Source: a virus
DNA length: 64,000 nucleotides
IMG/VR virus record: IMGVR_UViG_3300045241_000217
Span: 1 to 64,000 of that record
Reading direction: 5' to 3' (one strand)
In this document: one piece after another, positions 1 to 7,870 of the stretch
How positions within the stretch are numbered: the first letter of the stretch is position 1
How the letters are laid out: each line of letters begins with the position of its first letter
Position numbers and translations under genes: made by a program
The notes under the pieces: model-generated
What the model saw: only the letters and a program-made list of their open reading frames with translations
Databases searched by the model: none
What the model was told of the DNA's origin: nothing

Positions 1-289
1 TGCACGTGCACAGCGGTGGGTTCCCGTCCTTGCCGTCGCAGGGCACGTCTCGCGCTCCTCGGTGGTCTACCTCGGTGACCATCATCGGCCTGACCGATCG
101 AGCGAGGAGCGGGTCGCTCGGATAGAGCCCGTCTGGACCGGGTGGCCCTCCGGTGGTCAACCGCGCCTTCTCCCAGACGTCCACCGGGAGCCGTCGCAGC
201 GCAGAGAGCAGCCGCAACACCTCTGGACGCCTGCCAAGCGGGACCTCGTCGAGCACGGCTCGTGTGAGCCTCTCCAATTCGCTGCTCAC
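1..289 (-). CDS. hypothetical protein, 3' end beyond the window
   Basis: The frame opens with GTG at 289 and stays open to the left edge. The GTG overlaps the TGA of the gene at 286..720 (GTGA), the coupling used throughout this block. The visible part begins VSSELERLTRAVLDEVPLG, is mixed helical, and ends in a Cys-containing stretch (VPCDGKDGNPPLCTC). The gene is not recognised. It shows that the leftward operon continues outside the window. Confidence 0.6.
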   Translation of the reverse strand, partial: MSSELERLTRAVLDEVPLGRRPEVLRLLSALRRLPVDVWEKARLTTGGPPGPDGLYPSDPLLARSVRPMMVTEVDHRGARDVPCDGKDGNPPLCTC

Positions 290-720
290 CGCTCACCTCG
301 TACCCGAGCGAGGATGCTCTTGAGGTTGAGCGGCTTGTCGGCGCCGACTGGGTGGTGCCCGTCGTTGTCGCCCGCCACGCACTCGTTCCAGAGGTCCACG
401 CCCGCCACGCGGAACAACGCGCCGAGCGGGTGCGGCTTCGGCGCTCCGCTCATCGCCTTGGCAAGCGGCAGCGCCCGCGTAGCGATGTCGCGCCGCACCG
501 CCTCCATCGCTCTCAGCACTTCCTCCTCGGTGTAGAGGGGAGCGGAAGGGGTGGGCTTCCATCCCAACTCCGACGCGACCTCGACGACCAAGCGCGCAGC
601 CTCGTGGTAGCGGGCTGGGTACGCACGCCCGATCGTGCGCTCCGCTGCGTCGGCGGACGCGGTCAGCGCTTCGAGGTAGCGGCACGCACTAGCGATGTCC
701 TGATCGCTGGGAGTGGTCAT
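286..720 (-). CDS. hypothetical protein (144 aa)
   Basis: The chosen start is ATG 720, which overlaps the stop of the upstream gene by ATGA; the frame is open further upstream but that part has shadow-like composition. The sequence is helical (ASACRYLEALTASADAAERT) with a central LYTEEEVLRAMEAVRRDI segment. Near the C-terminus GVDLWNECVAGDNDGHHPVG could be a metal or substrate loop. No family is recognised. Confidence 0.6.
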   Translation of the reverse strand: MTTPSDQDIASACRYLEALTASADAAERTIGRAYPARYHEAARLVVEVASELGWKPTPSAPLYTEEEVLRAMEAVRRDIATRALPLAKAMSGAPKPHPLGALFRVAGVDLWNECVAGDNDGHHPVGADKPLNLKSILARVRGER

Positions 721-1082
721 GTCGCGATGCCTCCCTTCACGAATCGGCATGAGACGGTCTCTGTGGTCACGCCGTCGAGGCTGAGCGTTTGCAGACCGAG
801 CCGCTTCGCCGCGCGCTCGTACGGCTTGCGCACGCGGAGGCGTTGCTCGTTCCACCAGTCCCATCCGTTGTCGCCATCGTCGAGGATCTTCGTGTCGTCG
901 ATCGGCGGCTCGGGGTGCTCCTCGTCGAACTCCGAGAGCGCATCGGCCATCTTCGTTGCCAGCGTGCGCAGTTCAAGCCTGCGGCGGTGGGCTTCGCGCT
1001 TCGTCCCACACGCGATGATGATTTCCTCGGTCGTCTCATAGAGGCCCACGGAGGCGATGACGAGCCACACGCGACGCATCAC
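717..1082 (-). CDS. hypothetical protein (121 aa)
   Basis: The start is GTG 1082 or ATG 1079; both overlap the TGA of the upstream gene. The protein has a hydrophobic N-terminal strand (RRVWLVIASVGLY), a basic helix with KREAHRRRLELRTLATKMA, and an acidic Trp-rich middle (DDGDNGWDWWNEQRLRVRK). It looks like a small globular phage protein of unknown role, inside a GTGA/ATGA-coupled run. Confidence 0.6.
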   Translation of the reverse strand: MMRRVWLVIASVGLYETTEEIIIACGTKREAHRRRLELRTLATKMADALSEFDEEHPEPPIDDTKILDDGDNGWDWWNEQRLRVRKPYERAAKRLGLQTLSLDGVTTETVSCRFVKGGIAT

Positions 1083-1990
1083 TCGCCTCCCTTCGTACCA
1101 TACTCACGCTCGATCCGGTCCGCGATAGCTTCCACCAACTCGCGACGCGACGCGCATGAGCTGCACCGACACATGAAGCCGTCCACAGGGGTTGCGTCCA
1201 CACCCACTGCGGCCAGGTCGCGGCCGTCCCGCAGCCCTCGCACGATCGACGCCACTACGGTTGAGGTGTCGGCGGGAGCGGGAGGAGGGCCGACCTTCGC
1301 GAACATGTCCGGCGCTGACGTTCCTTCGGCCGCATCGGCGTACACCTTCGCGAATCGAATCGCCCACCACTCGATCGGCGTGAACGGGCTCTTGTGCGTC
1401 TCGCTCGGAGCGGGAGTAGCGGGAGCGGTGGAGAGGGCCCGGATGCGAGCGGCGAGGTCGATGCAGACCAGGCGCTCGATCTCGTTGACGTGGCTCAGAG
1501 AGGCCACCATGTCGTCGATGCCCACGTCTCCCGATGGCGGCATCGCAAGCGCCTTGGTCGCCCTCGCCACTTCCGCGTCGCACACCTTCGCTGCATCTCG
1601 CAGCCCGCGCTCGTACGCCGCTGCCTCTACGCTCGGAGCTACCTGTGTGAGGGCTGGGCGTGGGTGGGTGGCGTCTACAGCGGCGATGATGCTCTCGACC
1701 TCGTTGGCCACCGTCTCGGACGCGAAGTCGGCCCGCACGCCATCGGGGTCCGCGTACCAGCCGCCGCGCTGGCCTTCGTGCATGCGGCCCTCGACGAACG
1801 CGGCCCGCACCAGAGCCCGCTCTCTCTCCACCATGGTTGATGGTGCTGGGTCTGCGTACTCGTGCATCGGCGAGCGGCGGATGATCTCGCGGATGTGCTC
1901 CCGTTCGAGCGAGTGCGGCTGCGCGTCGAGCCACGCGAGGTTCTCGTCGATCATCGCCTCGTAGGCCGCGCGCGTGAGCTTGCTCGTCAT
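1079..1990 (-). CDS. hypothetical protein (303 aa)
   Basis: ATG 1990 was chosen because it overlaps the previous stop (ATGA). The protein is mostly helical. Its C-terminus has a Cys cluster (GFMCRCSSCASRRELVE) that could bind zinc. The segment PFTPIEWWAIRFAKVYADAA is a conserved-looking helix. Similar 'helices plus CxC/CxxC' layouts recur in neighbouring genes. Function is unknown. Confidence 0.6.
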   Translation of the reverse strand: MTSKLTRAAYEAMIDENLAWLDAQPHSLEREHIREIIRRSPMHEYADPAPSTMVERERALVRAAFVEGRMHEGQRGGWYADPDGVRADFASETVANEVESIIAAVDATHPRPALTQVAPSVEAAAYERGLRDAAKVCDAEVARATKALAMPPSGDVGIDDMVASLSHVNEIERLVCIDLAARIRALSTAPATPAPSETHKSPFTPIEWWAIRFAKVYADAAEGTSAPDMFAKVGPPPAPADTSTVVASIVRGLRDGRDLAAVGVDATPVDGFMCRCSSCASRRELVEAIADRIEREYGTKGGE

Positions 1991-2193
1991 TGCGTCTCCT
2001 TCGTAGCGTCGCGTTTGCGAGCGGCTCGACGTTGGGCGGCTTGCTCCTCCGGCGGCGTGGCCGAGTGCGGATAGAGCAGGCCGGTGATGCCCACCTTGAC
2101 GCGCTTGCCGCATCCCTCGCAGGTGACGGTGTAGTGGTTCTCCCAGGTGGCCGCTCGTGGCGTCGGCATCGTGACAGGGCAGCGGTTCTTCAC
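1987..2193 (-). CDS. small zinc-ribbon-like protein (68 aa)
   Basis: GTG 2193 overlaps the TGA of the upstream gene; ATG 2169 is an alternative. It contains HYTVTCEGCGKRVKVGITGL, a CxxC knuckle, followed by a basic, Gln/Arg-rich tail. It is one of about a dozen Cys-pair mini-proteins in this genome. No specific function can be given. Confidence 0.55.
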   Translation of the reverse strand: MKNRCPVTMPTPRAATWENHYTVTCEGCGKRVKVGITGLLYPHSATPPEEQAAQRRAARKRDATKETQ

Positions 2194-2579
2194 TTCGCCG
2201 TCTCCTTCGATGCGTCTAGGGCGGTGAGAGCGTTGAGCAGCGCGCGTTCGGCGTGGCCTCGCGGCGTCAGGTAGAACCGCTCGTCCTCCGTCCACGTGCA
2301 GTCGTTGTAGTCATCGCTCGGTGGGCAGATACGGAACGGTCGCGCCGCCTCTGCCACCGCTTCCAGTGCGCGAAGGCGAGCGAGTAGAGCGGGGAGAGCG
2401 CTGCGCATGGCAATGATGCACGCGACGTCGTTCTTGCCTGCGCCGTCCATCGTCACGACGCCACCGCCGCTGACTGTGATGACGTGTCCGTGCTTCGTAG
2501 CGGCCCACGGTCCCGGCGTCGCCGCCTCCATCAGCCGCTCTAGGTCCGCGATGCGCTCGGGCCAGGTCCTTGTGCTCAC
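2190..2579 (-). CDS. hypothetical protein with EAATPGPW motif (129 aa)
   Basis: The start is GTG 2579, directly downstream of a stem-loop/AGGAAG module. The N-terminus RIADLERLMEAATPGPWAA is a pattern I recall from many phage and prophage hypothetical proteins. It is followed by GGGVVTMDGAGKNDVACIIAMRSALPALLARLRALE and an acidic C-terminal part. The function of this family is not known to me. Confidence 0.65.
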   Translation of the reverse strand: MSTRTWPERIADLERLMEAATPGPWAATKHGHVITVSGGGVVTMDGAGKNDVACIIAMRSALPALLARLRALEAVAEAARPFRICPPSDDYNDCTWTEDERFYLTPRGHAERALLNALTALDASKETAK

Positions 2580-2587
2580 TGGATCCT

Positions 2588-2610
2588 CTTCCTGCCGGCT
2601 CGGTGCCGAC
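2588..2610 (-). promoter_or_regulatory. stem-loop fused to Shine-Dalgarno (module, ACCGA loop)
   Basis: Read on the minus strand: GTCGGC-ACCGA-GCCGGC (one G.U pair), then immediately AGGAAGAGG and GTG 2579. It is a member of a recurring family whose stems differ in sequence but keep base-pairing. Confidence 0.6.
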
Positions 2611-2649
2611 CCTCGTGTGATGCCACGAGAGCGTGAGCGGTCAAGGTGG

Positions 2650-2970
2650 TCATCGCGGCTCGAGCAGCGCCGCGATCTGCCACGGCCGAGGCGTGCGCCG
2701 CTTGCCCGTCTCGTCGTCGTCCATGTCCGTCGCGCGCTGGGGGGCGGGCTCCACGAGCTCGACGCTGATCCCCTCATCGTCGGGCCGGCTCACGATGCAC
2801 AGCATCCCGGGCTCGCGGAGCTGGAAGTCGATCTGCTTCACGCCGTCCACGAGGACCTGGACGCGGATGCGCTTGGCGTTGTCGAGCAGGTCCCCGCTGA
2901 TCGTGTAGTCGCGGCGGGAGAAGTGATCGGGCTCCCACTTCTCTTCCGGCTGCTGCTTGTCGTTCGCCAT
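2650..2970 (-). CDS. hypothetical protein (106 aa)
   Basis: ATG 2970 follows GGAGCG on the minus strand. The protein is hydrophilic with a central beta-rich part (YTISGDLLDNAKRIRVQVLV, then QIDFQLREPGMLCIVSRP) and an acidic DMDDDET tail. It follows the 432-aa gene after 2 bases and is probably cotranscribed with it. Not recognised. Confidence 0.6.
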   Translation of the reverse strand: MANDKQQPEEKWEPDHFSRRDYTISGDLLDNAKRIRVQVLVDGVKQIDFQLREPGMLCIVSRPDDEGISVELVEPAPQRATDMDDDETGKRRTPRPWQIAALLEPR

Positions 2971-2972
2971 GG

Positions 2973-4271
2973 CTACCGTTCGCTCCTGTCGCTGAGCGCG
3001 TCTTCGATGCGTTGGATCTTCTCTTCGGCGAGGCGGGCGCGCTGGAGGAGCGAGCCGCGGTCCTCGCGGACGCGCATGAGCTCGCTGGTCACCTCGCGCA
3101 CCCTGTTGTCCTGCTCGGCCTGCGCGGCTCCGACATCGGCTTCGAGTACGCGCACGCGTGAGCGGAGCTTCTCGACCTCGGCGCGCCACCACGCGAGATC
3201 GGGAACGCGCTGGCCCGCTTCGTCTCGCGAGTCGCGGTCGCGGTTCTTCAGCATCCGCAAGTCCCACTCCCGCTTCAGCGTGCCGTACACGTCCGCGAGG
3301 AACGGGCTCCGCTCCATGTCGGCGAGGAACGTTGGGCCATCGTTCGGGGCCAAGAGCTCCGGCGTGAATGGCTGGTTGTCGCGGATTGCTCGGCCGAGCA
3401 CGTGAGCGAAGGACTCCATCCAAGGCGCTACGTTCAGGTCGCCTTCGGTGCGCCCTTCGATCCACGGGCCCTTCGGTGACTCGGCGATCACGTGGTTGCA
3501 GGAGGTGCAGACCGTCGCGAGGGCGGGCTGCCCCACCACGCCGCGCACCTTCGTCGTCGGGTGAGCGCACCGCGGCTCTGATGCGAGGACCGCTCGGTCG
3601 CTCAGGCTCGCTTGGTACACCACCGACTCGGCGGGGAGCGTGGGCTCGGAGCGTGCGAGGTGGACGCAGCGGAAGGCGTGCTCGCGGGGAGTGAACGCGC
3701 GAAGCGACTCGACGCGACTGGGCTCGGGGGCAGGGCCGTGCTCACCGAGATCGGCTGCGACGATCGCCGCGACCACGCGCTGCGCGGACTGCGTTCGCTG
3801 CGCGAGCTCCTCGTCGGTCTCCCACGACCCGTTCTCGTGACGCATGCGCTCCAGGGGCTCCGATGTCTCCCGCGGCCGGGCGTCGTCGTACGCGGCTTGC
3901 TGGCGCTTCGTGCTCTCGGCCTTCTTCACCGAGTCGAGGAGTGCGGCGAAGAACGCGGTGCCCGGCGAGGCCGACTCGAGCTTCTGGATCCACGCCTCGA
4001 TGGCTTGGACGCGTTCGGCGAGGAGCACGTCGGGCTCGGCTCGCGCTGCGTCATGCCGAGGGCGCTTCGTCCAGTCCGTGGCCTCGTCGAACGCCAGCGG
4101 CTCGAACGCGGGGTCCGAGGTGTGTCTGGAGTGCTTGCGCGCGTACGCATCGAGCATGCGGCCACGAAGATCCACGTCCGACTCGCCAGGGCGTCGTGCT
4201 TCGAACGGCAGGAACATGTCGAGCAGGCGCTTCACCAGCGCGTCGAGTCCCTTCCCGCTCGCGGTGTGCAC
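2973..4271 (-). CDS. hypothetical protein with CxxC and C-terminal coiled coil (432 aa)
   Basis: The first in-frame start is GTG 4271, with no good SD. The same frame has a stop about 80 bases upstream. Helices fill the first 200 residues. A TVCTSCNHVI knuckle lies near residue 260. The last 90 residues form a coiled coil (EVEKLRSRVRVLEADVGAAQ). The upstream frame (4051..4497) overlaps it by about 220 bases, and the two together read like one protein split by a frameshift. Function unknown. Confidence 0.55.
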   Translation of the reverse strand: MHTASGKGLDALVKRLLDMFLPFEARRPGESDVDLRGRMLDAYARKHSRHTSDPAFEPLAFDEATDWTKRPRHDAARAEPDVLLAERVQAIEAWIQKLESASPGTAFFAALLDSVKKAESTKRQQAAYDDARPRETSEPLERMRHENGSWETDEELAQRTQSAQRVVAAIVAADLGEHGPAPEPSRVESLRAFTPREHAFRCVHLARSEPTLPAESVVYQASLSDRAVLASEPRCAHPTTKVRGVVGQPALATVCTSCNHVIAESPKGPWIEGRTEGDLNVAPWMESFAHVLGRAIRDNQPFTPELLAPNDGPTFLADMERSPFLADVYGTLKREWDLRMLKNRDRDSRDEAGQRVPDLAWWRAEVEKLRSRVRVLEADVGAAQAEQDNRVREVTSELMRVREDRGSLLQRARLAEEKIQRIEDALSDRSER

Positions 4272-4497
4272 GTTGGAACTGCGCTGCGTCGTGGGAGGCT
4301 CGCGCGTCGTTCTCGCGCATGAGGCGCTCCATGTAGGGATCCACTTCGCGCGTGACGCTCAGCGCGTTGCCCATGCGGATGGTCACCTTCCCGTTCGATT
4401 CGACGTCCCAGTTGCACTGCCCGGGGCGCCACTCGGCCACCGTTCCCTTGTCGTCGGCGATCGTGACCACCAGCGGGCCCATCGTTCTGCTCGTCAT
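4051..4497 (-). CDS. hypothetical protein; real part probably only the first ~85 residues
   Basis: ATG 4497 follows a stem-loop/AGGAAAGAGG module, so this start is well supported. The first part (MGPLVVTIADDKGTVAEWRP, then NGKVTIRMGNALSVTREV and VDPYMERLMREND) is protein-like. The remaining ~65 codons are Arg/Ala-rich shadow of the 432-aa frame. Either the two genes overlap or a frameshift (natural or an assembly error) near 4271 joins them. Confidence 0.5.
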   Translation of the reverse strand: MTSRTMGPLVVTIADDKGTVAEWRPGQCNWDVESNGKVTIRMGNALSVTREVDPYMERLMRENDARASHDAAQFQRAHREREGTRRAGEAPARHVPAVRSTTPWRVGRGSSWPHARCVRAQALQTHLGPRVRAAGVRRGHGLDEAPSA

Positions 4498-4503
4498 CGG
4501 ATC

Positions 4504-4528
4504 CTCTTTCCTGCCCGCACGAGCGGGC
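4504..4528 (-). promoter_or_regulatory. stem-loop/SD module (6-bp stem, TCGT loop)
   Basis: Minus strand: GCCCGC-TCGT-GCGGGC followed directly by AGGAAAGAGG and ATG 4497. The stem is changed on both sides relative to the module at 2588, and pairing is kept. Confidence 0.6.
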
Positions 4529-4548
4529 GTGAGCGAGTCGTAGCGCGG

Positions 4549-4779
4549 TCAGCGCTCGGTGCCAACGAGGAGAGCGAAGCCGAAGAGCGCTGTGTCCGTG
4601 ACGCCCGTCTTCGCGTAGAGCTTCTCGCCCAGGAAGTGCTTGGCTCGGCAGCGCTCGCACGTGACCCGTCGCAGGCTCCTCGTGCTCTCGCCCAGCACGC
4701 TCGGGAACTCGCCAGGCGGTTCCTCGGTGCACTGCGGTCGCCAATCGCCCAGCGCGTCGAGCACGAGCAGGTGGATCAC
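4549..4779 (-). CDS. small Cys-pair protein (76 aa)
   Basis: GTG 4779 overlaps the upstream TGA. There is a hydrophobic N-terminus (VIHLLVLDALGDW) and a CERCRAKHFLGEKLYAKTG segment that may be a half zinc finger. The C-terminus is hydrophobic (TALFGFALLVGTER). Not recognised. Confidence 0.55.
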   Translation of the reverse strand: MIHLLVLDALGDWRPQCTEEPPGEFPSVLGESTRSLRRVTCERCRAKHFLGEKLYAKTGVTDTALFGFALLVGTER

Positions 4780-4967
4780 GGGCGCTCGCAGATCCACGCG
4801 TCGGTGGGCGAGGCGCTGTGCACGTAGATGACGCGGCCTCCCGACTCGGTGCAGTGCGTGCGCTGCTGGGCGTTTACTGCGCACCGGAACGCGACACCGG
4901 TGGCAGCGACGGCGAGCATGAGGATGATGAACGCCTCGATCGACCCGACGCGGATGTGCACCTTCAT
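4776..4967 (-). CDS. small membrane protein, one TM segment (63 aa)
   Basis: ATG 4967 overlaps the upstream stop (ATGA). Residues ~9-29 (SIEAFIILMLAVAATGVAF) are a clear transmembrane helix, followed by a short Cys-containing external or periplasmic tail (CAVNAQQRTHCTESGG). Small single-span proteins like this occur among phage lysis and exclusion genes, but nothing here decides the role. Confidence 0.6.
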   Translation of the reverse strand: MKVHIRVGSIEAFIILMLAVAATGVAFRCAVNAQQRTHCTESGGRVIYVHSASPTDAWICERP

Positions 4968-5170
4968 GCGGTCCTCGTTCGTAACGGGCAGTCCTCGCGC
5001 TCTTCGCCGTTCTTCACGTAGAGCGGTCCGCCCGTTCGCGTTGGGTGCTCGCACGCTGGCGGGTGCTTCGTGGCGATGGTCCCGTCGGTCTCCGTGAAGC
5101 CAACGCGGTAGTACTTGCACGACACGGCGCACCGCGGGTGCATGTGGAGTTCCACGACGTGCGCGTTCAC
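4964..5170 (-). CDS. small Cys-rich protein (68 aa)
   Basis: GTG 5170 was chosen over GTG 5182 because it gives the usual GTGA overlap with the TGA at 5167. Four cysteines (HPRCAVSCKYY, ACEHP, EDCPL) and several histidines suggest metal binding. Not recognised. Confidence 0.5.
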   Translation of the reverse strand: MNAHVVELHMHPRCAVSCKYYRVGFTETDGTIATKHPPACEHPTRTGGPLYVKNGEEREDCPLRTRTA

Positions 5171-5448
5171 TGGTTCGGCCACGGGAAGCCTCCATCATCG
5201 TCGTCCGTGAGCACCGCTGCCTCTCGGGGTGGCGCCTTGGGCTTGGCGCTCACGCGCACGAAGACGAGCCCTACCTCGTTGTCGGCGAGCTGCACGCACC
5301 CCGCGAGGAGCAGCCCATCCGCGTGGAGTTCGTTCGCCTTGTCGAGCATGCCCTTGAACTGCTTCTTGCTCATCCCGCCCGGCGTGCTGTCCACGATCAG
5401 TCCGCGGATCGGTCGGTCTTCCTTCTTCGCTTCGTCAGACGAGGCCAT
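5167..5448 (-). CDS. hypothetical protein (93 aa)
   Basis: Starts at ATG 5448. A hydrophilic start is followed by RGLIVDSTPGGMSKKQFKGM and an ADGLLLAGCVQLADNEVGLV strand-rich core with an acidic tail ending DDDDGGFPWPNQ. It overlaps the next gene upstream by 14 bases. Not recognised. Confidence 0.6.
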   Translation of the reverse strand: MASSDEAKKEDRPIRGLIVDSTPGGMSKKQFKGMLDKANELHADGLLLAGCVQLADNEVGLVFVRVSAKPKAPPREAAVLTDDDDGGFPWPNQ

Positions 5449-6202
5449 CGTCGTCTCCCTTCTCGGCGGCGTCAGCCTCCGCCTGTTTCTTCTGTCGGTG
5501 CGCGAGGAGTGCCTTCGCGATGATCATCGCATCCTCGTCTGACGGCTCAGCCTCCACGTCGGCGCCGGCCTCGGTGGTGCTCGTGACCGAGGCCTCGACG
5601 ATCGGCGCTTCGTTCTTCGCGTCCTCCTCGACGAGCTTCTCGCTGAACGCCTTCGGGTAGAGCTTGCCCAGCATCCATGCCGGGCCGTGCACGCTGCGCC
5701 CGTCCTTCTCCGCGGCCTCGAGCCTCGCGAGCCAGATCTCGGAGCCCTCTGCGCGCGCTTGGGCAATGGCGGTAGCCACGTCGGGGCGTCGGTACATCGC
5801 GGCCTTGAACGTCTCGTAGTTCACGCCGACGAGATCGGTCGCGAGCCGGATCGGGCGGCCCTTCTTGACCGTCTCGCAGATCGCGTCGAGCACGCCCGGG
5901 TCGTCGTAGTGCACGTAGCCCGTGAGCCTCGCGGGCGGGAGCGGCACCAGCGTGGTCGTGCCAGCCGCTTCTTCCTCGCGCGCGTGCGCAGGTACGCGCG
6001 GAGAGGACGGCGCAGGGAGGAGGGACAGGCTTTTGCTGCCACTCGCTCCGCTCGGCGCTCCGCCTTTGGCTCCCGAGTCCTTCGCTCGGCTGCTCGGACG
6101 TGGCTTCGTTGTAGGCCCGTTGCGCGCTTGCGCTCCGGAGCCGGCCCCCTCCGTGAGGGCTCCTCCCTGTGTGGGCTTGGCCACCTTCAAGGTGTACCAC
6201 AT
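5435..6202 (-). CDS. HTH protein resembling phage terminase small subunit (255 aa)
   Basis: After a low-complexity Ser/Gly/Pro N-terminus (~95 residues) comes a compact helical domain: DAICETVKKGRPIRLATDLV, NYETFKAAMYRRPDVATAI and AWMLGKLYPKAFSEKL. This is the pattern of the HTH domain in terminase small subunits (recognition of the packaging site), where a WxL..xP element follows the helices. The C-terminus is acidic. Its distance from any large-subunit gene (none in the window) leaves open a general DNA-binding role. ATG 6202 overlaps the upstream gene by 16 bases. Confidence 0.5.
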   Translation of the reverse strand: MWYTLKVAKPTQGGALTEGAGSGAQARNGPTTKPRPSSRAKDSGAKGGAPSGASGSKSLSLLPAPSSPRVPAHAREEEAAGTTTLVPLPPARLTGYVHYDDPGVLDAICETVKKGRPIRLATDLVGVNYETFKAAMYRRPDVATAIAQARAEGSEIWLARLEAAEKDGRSVHGPAWMLGKLYPKAFSEKLVEEDAKNEAPIVEASVTSTTEAGADVEAEPSDEDAMIIAKALLAHRQKKQAEADAAEKGDDDGLV

Positions 6203-6483
6203 GCGATGCGCTTGGTGCGCGGGCGGAGGTTGTGGGTCGTTCGGTAGGCGTCTTCGGCTGCTTCGAGTTCGGCGATGGCCTCGGGCTCGTCGGTGTCGCC
6301 CTTGTGGAGTTGAGTGAGGATGTCAGCGAGCTCGGCTTGGTCCTGGGCGATGCGCTTCCGTAGGAGGTTGGTGCGTTCGATGGCCTCGCTCTTTCGGCGA
6401 AGGAAACCGCGTAGGACGGCTGCGGCGCGGTTGTAGCGGGCTTTCGCCTCGGCGCGGGCGGCGATGTCTTCCTCGGGGGTCAT
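6187..6483 (-). CDS. hypothetical coiled-coil protein (98 aa)
   Basis: ATG 6483 gives an ATGA overlap. Nearly all helical and charged (EAIERTNLLRKRIAQDQAEL, then DEPEAIAELEAAEDAY), consistent with a short coiled coil. Not recognised. Confidence 0.6.
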   Translation of the reverse strand: MTPEEDIAARAEAKARYNRAAAVLRGFLRRKSEAIERTNLLRKRIAQDQAELADILTQLHKGDTDEPEAIAELEAAEDAYRTTHNLRPRTKRIACGTP

Positions 6484-6698
6484 CGTTCTCGATCCGGTGC
6501 GAGGGATTCGATGGCTGCCTCGACAGTGCGGCGCGCGGTGCGAACCCGCTCGATCTCGGTCTCCCACACGAGGGGGAGCACCTCCATGCACGAGGCGCAG
6601 ACGTAGCCCAGACCCTCGACCTTCGTGGTGTCCGTGCAGCGGGGCTCCTCGCAGCCTACGCAGCGCTGGGGGCGTTCCTTTGAGCGATCGGCGCTCAT
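6480..6698 (-). CDS. zinc-finger mini-protein (72 aa)
   Basis: ATG 6698 overlaps the stop of the LexA-like gene. Contains CVGCEEPRC followed ~18 residues later by CASC, a plausible two-knuckle zinc site, then a helix (WETEIERVRTARRTVEAAIE). It sits directly downstream of a LexA-like DNA-binding gene and could act with it, but that is inference. Confidence 0.6.
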   Translation of the reverse strand: MSADRSKERPQRCVGCEEPRCTDTTKVEGLGYVCASCMEVLPLVWETEIERVRTARRTVEAAIESLAPDRER

Positions 6699-7132
6699 CG
6701 GGTGATGGTGACGCTGGTGCGCTGACCCGAGGGGGCGACCATCGTGATCAGGGTGGTGCGCTCGTGGGGCGTGAACGTCCATCGGCCGGTGGCGGCATCC
6801 AGGACCTCGACCGATGCGCTGGGGTGTTCTCGGCGCGCTACGACCGCCTGAGCCTCGTTCTCGACGAGGATGAGCGTTGCGTGCGTCGGGGGAGCGGCGG
6901 CTCCTGGGGCGGGCAGGATGCGCAGGGAGCGGCTGAGGAGGCGCTCGCGCGTGATGTACCCCTTTCGGGTCAGGGCTCGGAGGTGGTCGCCGATGCCGTT
7001 CATGCTCGCGACGCCCAGAGCCTTGCCCATGTCGCGCATCGAGGGCGGAAATCCTCGCTCGGCCGTGAAGCGCTCGATCATCGCGAGGAGCTCTCGCTGG
7101 CGTGGGGAGAGCGGTGGGCGGGGGTCGGTCAC
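6695..7132 (-). CDS. LexA-type winged-helix DNA-binding protein without peptidase domain (145 aa)
   Basis: Residues ~7-65 (LSPRQRELLAMIERFTAERG, FPPSMRDMGKALGVASMNG, DHLRALTRKGYI) closely match the N-terminal winged helix of LexA. The following ~80 residues lack the Ser/Lys dyad and AxG cleavage site of the LexA S24 domain. It is therefore a DNA-binding regulator that should not self-cleave. ATG 7132 overlaps the upstream TGA. Confidence 0.75.
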   Translation of the reverse strand: MTDPRPPLSPRQRELLAMIERFTAERGFPPSMRDMGKALGVASMNGIGDHLRALTRKGYITRERLLSRSLRILPAPGAAAPPTHATLILVENEAQAVVARREHPSASVEVLDAATGRWTFTPHERTTLITMVAPSGQRTSVTITR

Positions 7133-7491
7133 TTGCGGGTGCCCACGAAGCGGAAGGGCGTGCCGCCGCTGGTGAGGGTCAGGATCCCGACGAGGGCGCC
7201 TTCACGCACTGGCTCGGGTGCCACCGCTGGCGGCCATGGCCTGCTCGGGTGCGAGGCGCTGGTCAGATCGGTGGCGAATCGGTGCCACGCTCGCCGATCG
7301 ACGGTGACCTCCAGTAGCTCACCACCCTCTTCTCGGATGGCCTCGGCGAGAGCCCGGAGCGCTTCCTCGACCTTGCTGCTCATTGGTCCCCCGGCGTGTA
7401 GCCCATGAGATCCTCGTGCGCGACATGGCTTCGCGCGGTGGCATCGCGTGCACACGATGCCGCCCGGGATCGGGATGTGGTGACAGGTCAT
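7129..7491 (-). CDS. hypothetical protein (120 aa), possibly two genes
   Basis: The frame opens at ATG 7491 (ATGA overlap with the zinc-finger gene) with MTCHHIPIPGGIVCTRCHR, a start common in phage mini-proteins. It continues into a second protein-like part starting MSSKVEEALRALAEAI at 7383, which has GGGGG upstream. In the +1 frame the stretch before 7383 reads SHVAHEDLMGYTPGDQ and stops at the ATG (ATGA). A small gene frameshifted into its neighbour is therefore possible. Confidence 0.45.
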   Translation of the reverse strand: MTCHHIPIPGGIVCTRCHRAKPCRARGSHGLHAGGPMSSKVEEALRALAEAIREEGGELLEVTVDRRAWHRFATDLTSASHPSRPWPPAVAPEPVREGALVGILTLTSGGTPFRFVGTRK

Positions 7492-7655
7492 CGGCAGAGC
7501 CGCACGTTCTCGCGCAGAGCGCGCTTGCTCGAATGCTGGAACGTGAGGCAGAGCGAGCAGACCTTGCGGCCGCACCAGAGGCACGTGGTTCGTCGCGAGC
7601 ACCGCGCGTCGCAGGCCTCGCAGAGCGGCCGCTGGTCGAGCTTGGGCTTCGTCAC
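7488..7655 (-). CDS. zinc-binding mini-protein (55 aa)
   Basis: GTG 7655 overlaps the upstream stop. Six cysteines in CEACDARC and CLWCGRKVCSLC resemble a compact cross-brace finger. No enzyme motif. It probably mediates protein or nucleic-acid contacts. Confidence 0.55.
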   Translation of the reverse strand: MTKPKLDQRPLCEACDARCSRRTTCLWCGRKVCSLCLTFQHSSKRALRENVRLCR

Positions 7656-7870
7656 AGCAGCCGCACGCACCAAAGCTCGATCGTCGTGATGCGCGAGACG
7701 TGATCGTGCACCCCGTACCGAACGCGCGCGACGCGGTAGTGACGCTGCGGGGTGCTGGACGAGCTACCGAAGCACGTGACCTCCTCGCCCACGTGAGGAC
7801 AGACGTCGGCGAAGAAGTTCTCGCAGGCATCCTGCTCGCCGTCCGCGTAGATCACGACGGACATCGTCAC
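7652..7870 (-). CDS. hypothetical protein (72 aa)
   Basis: GTG 7870 (GTGA overlap with recR) or ATG 7864. Short acidic protein: MSVVIYADGEQDACENFFAD, then two Cys/His positions and a beta-rich end (RHYRVARVRYGVHDHV). Not recognised. It is immediately downstream of and coupled to recR. Confidence 0.55.
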   Translation of the reverse strand: MTMSVVIYADGEQDACENFFADVCPHVGEEVTCFGSSSSTPQRHYRVARVRYGVHDHVSRITTIELWCVRLL

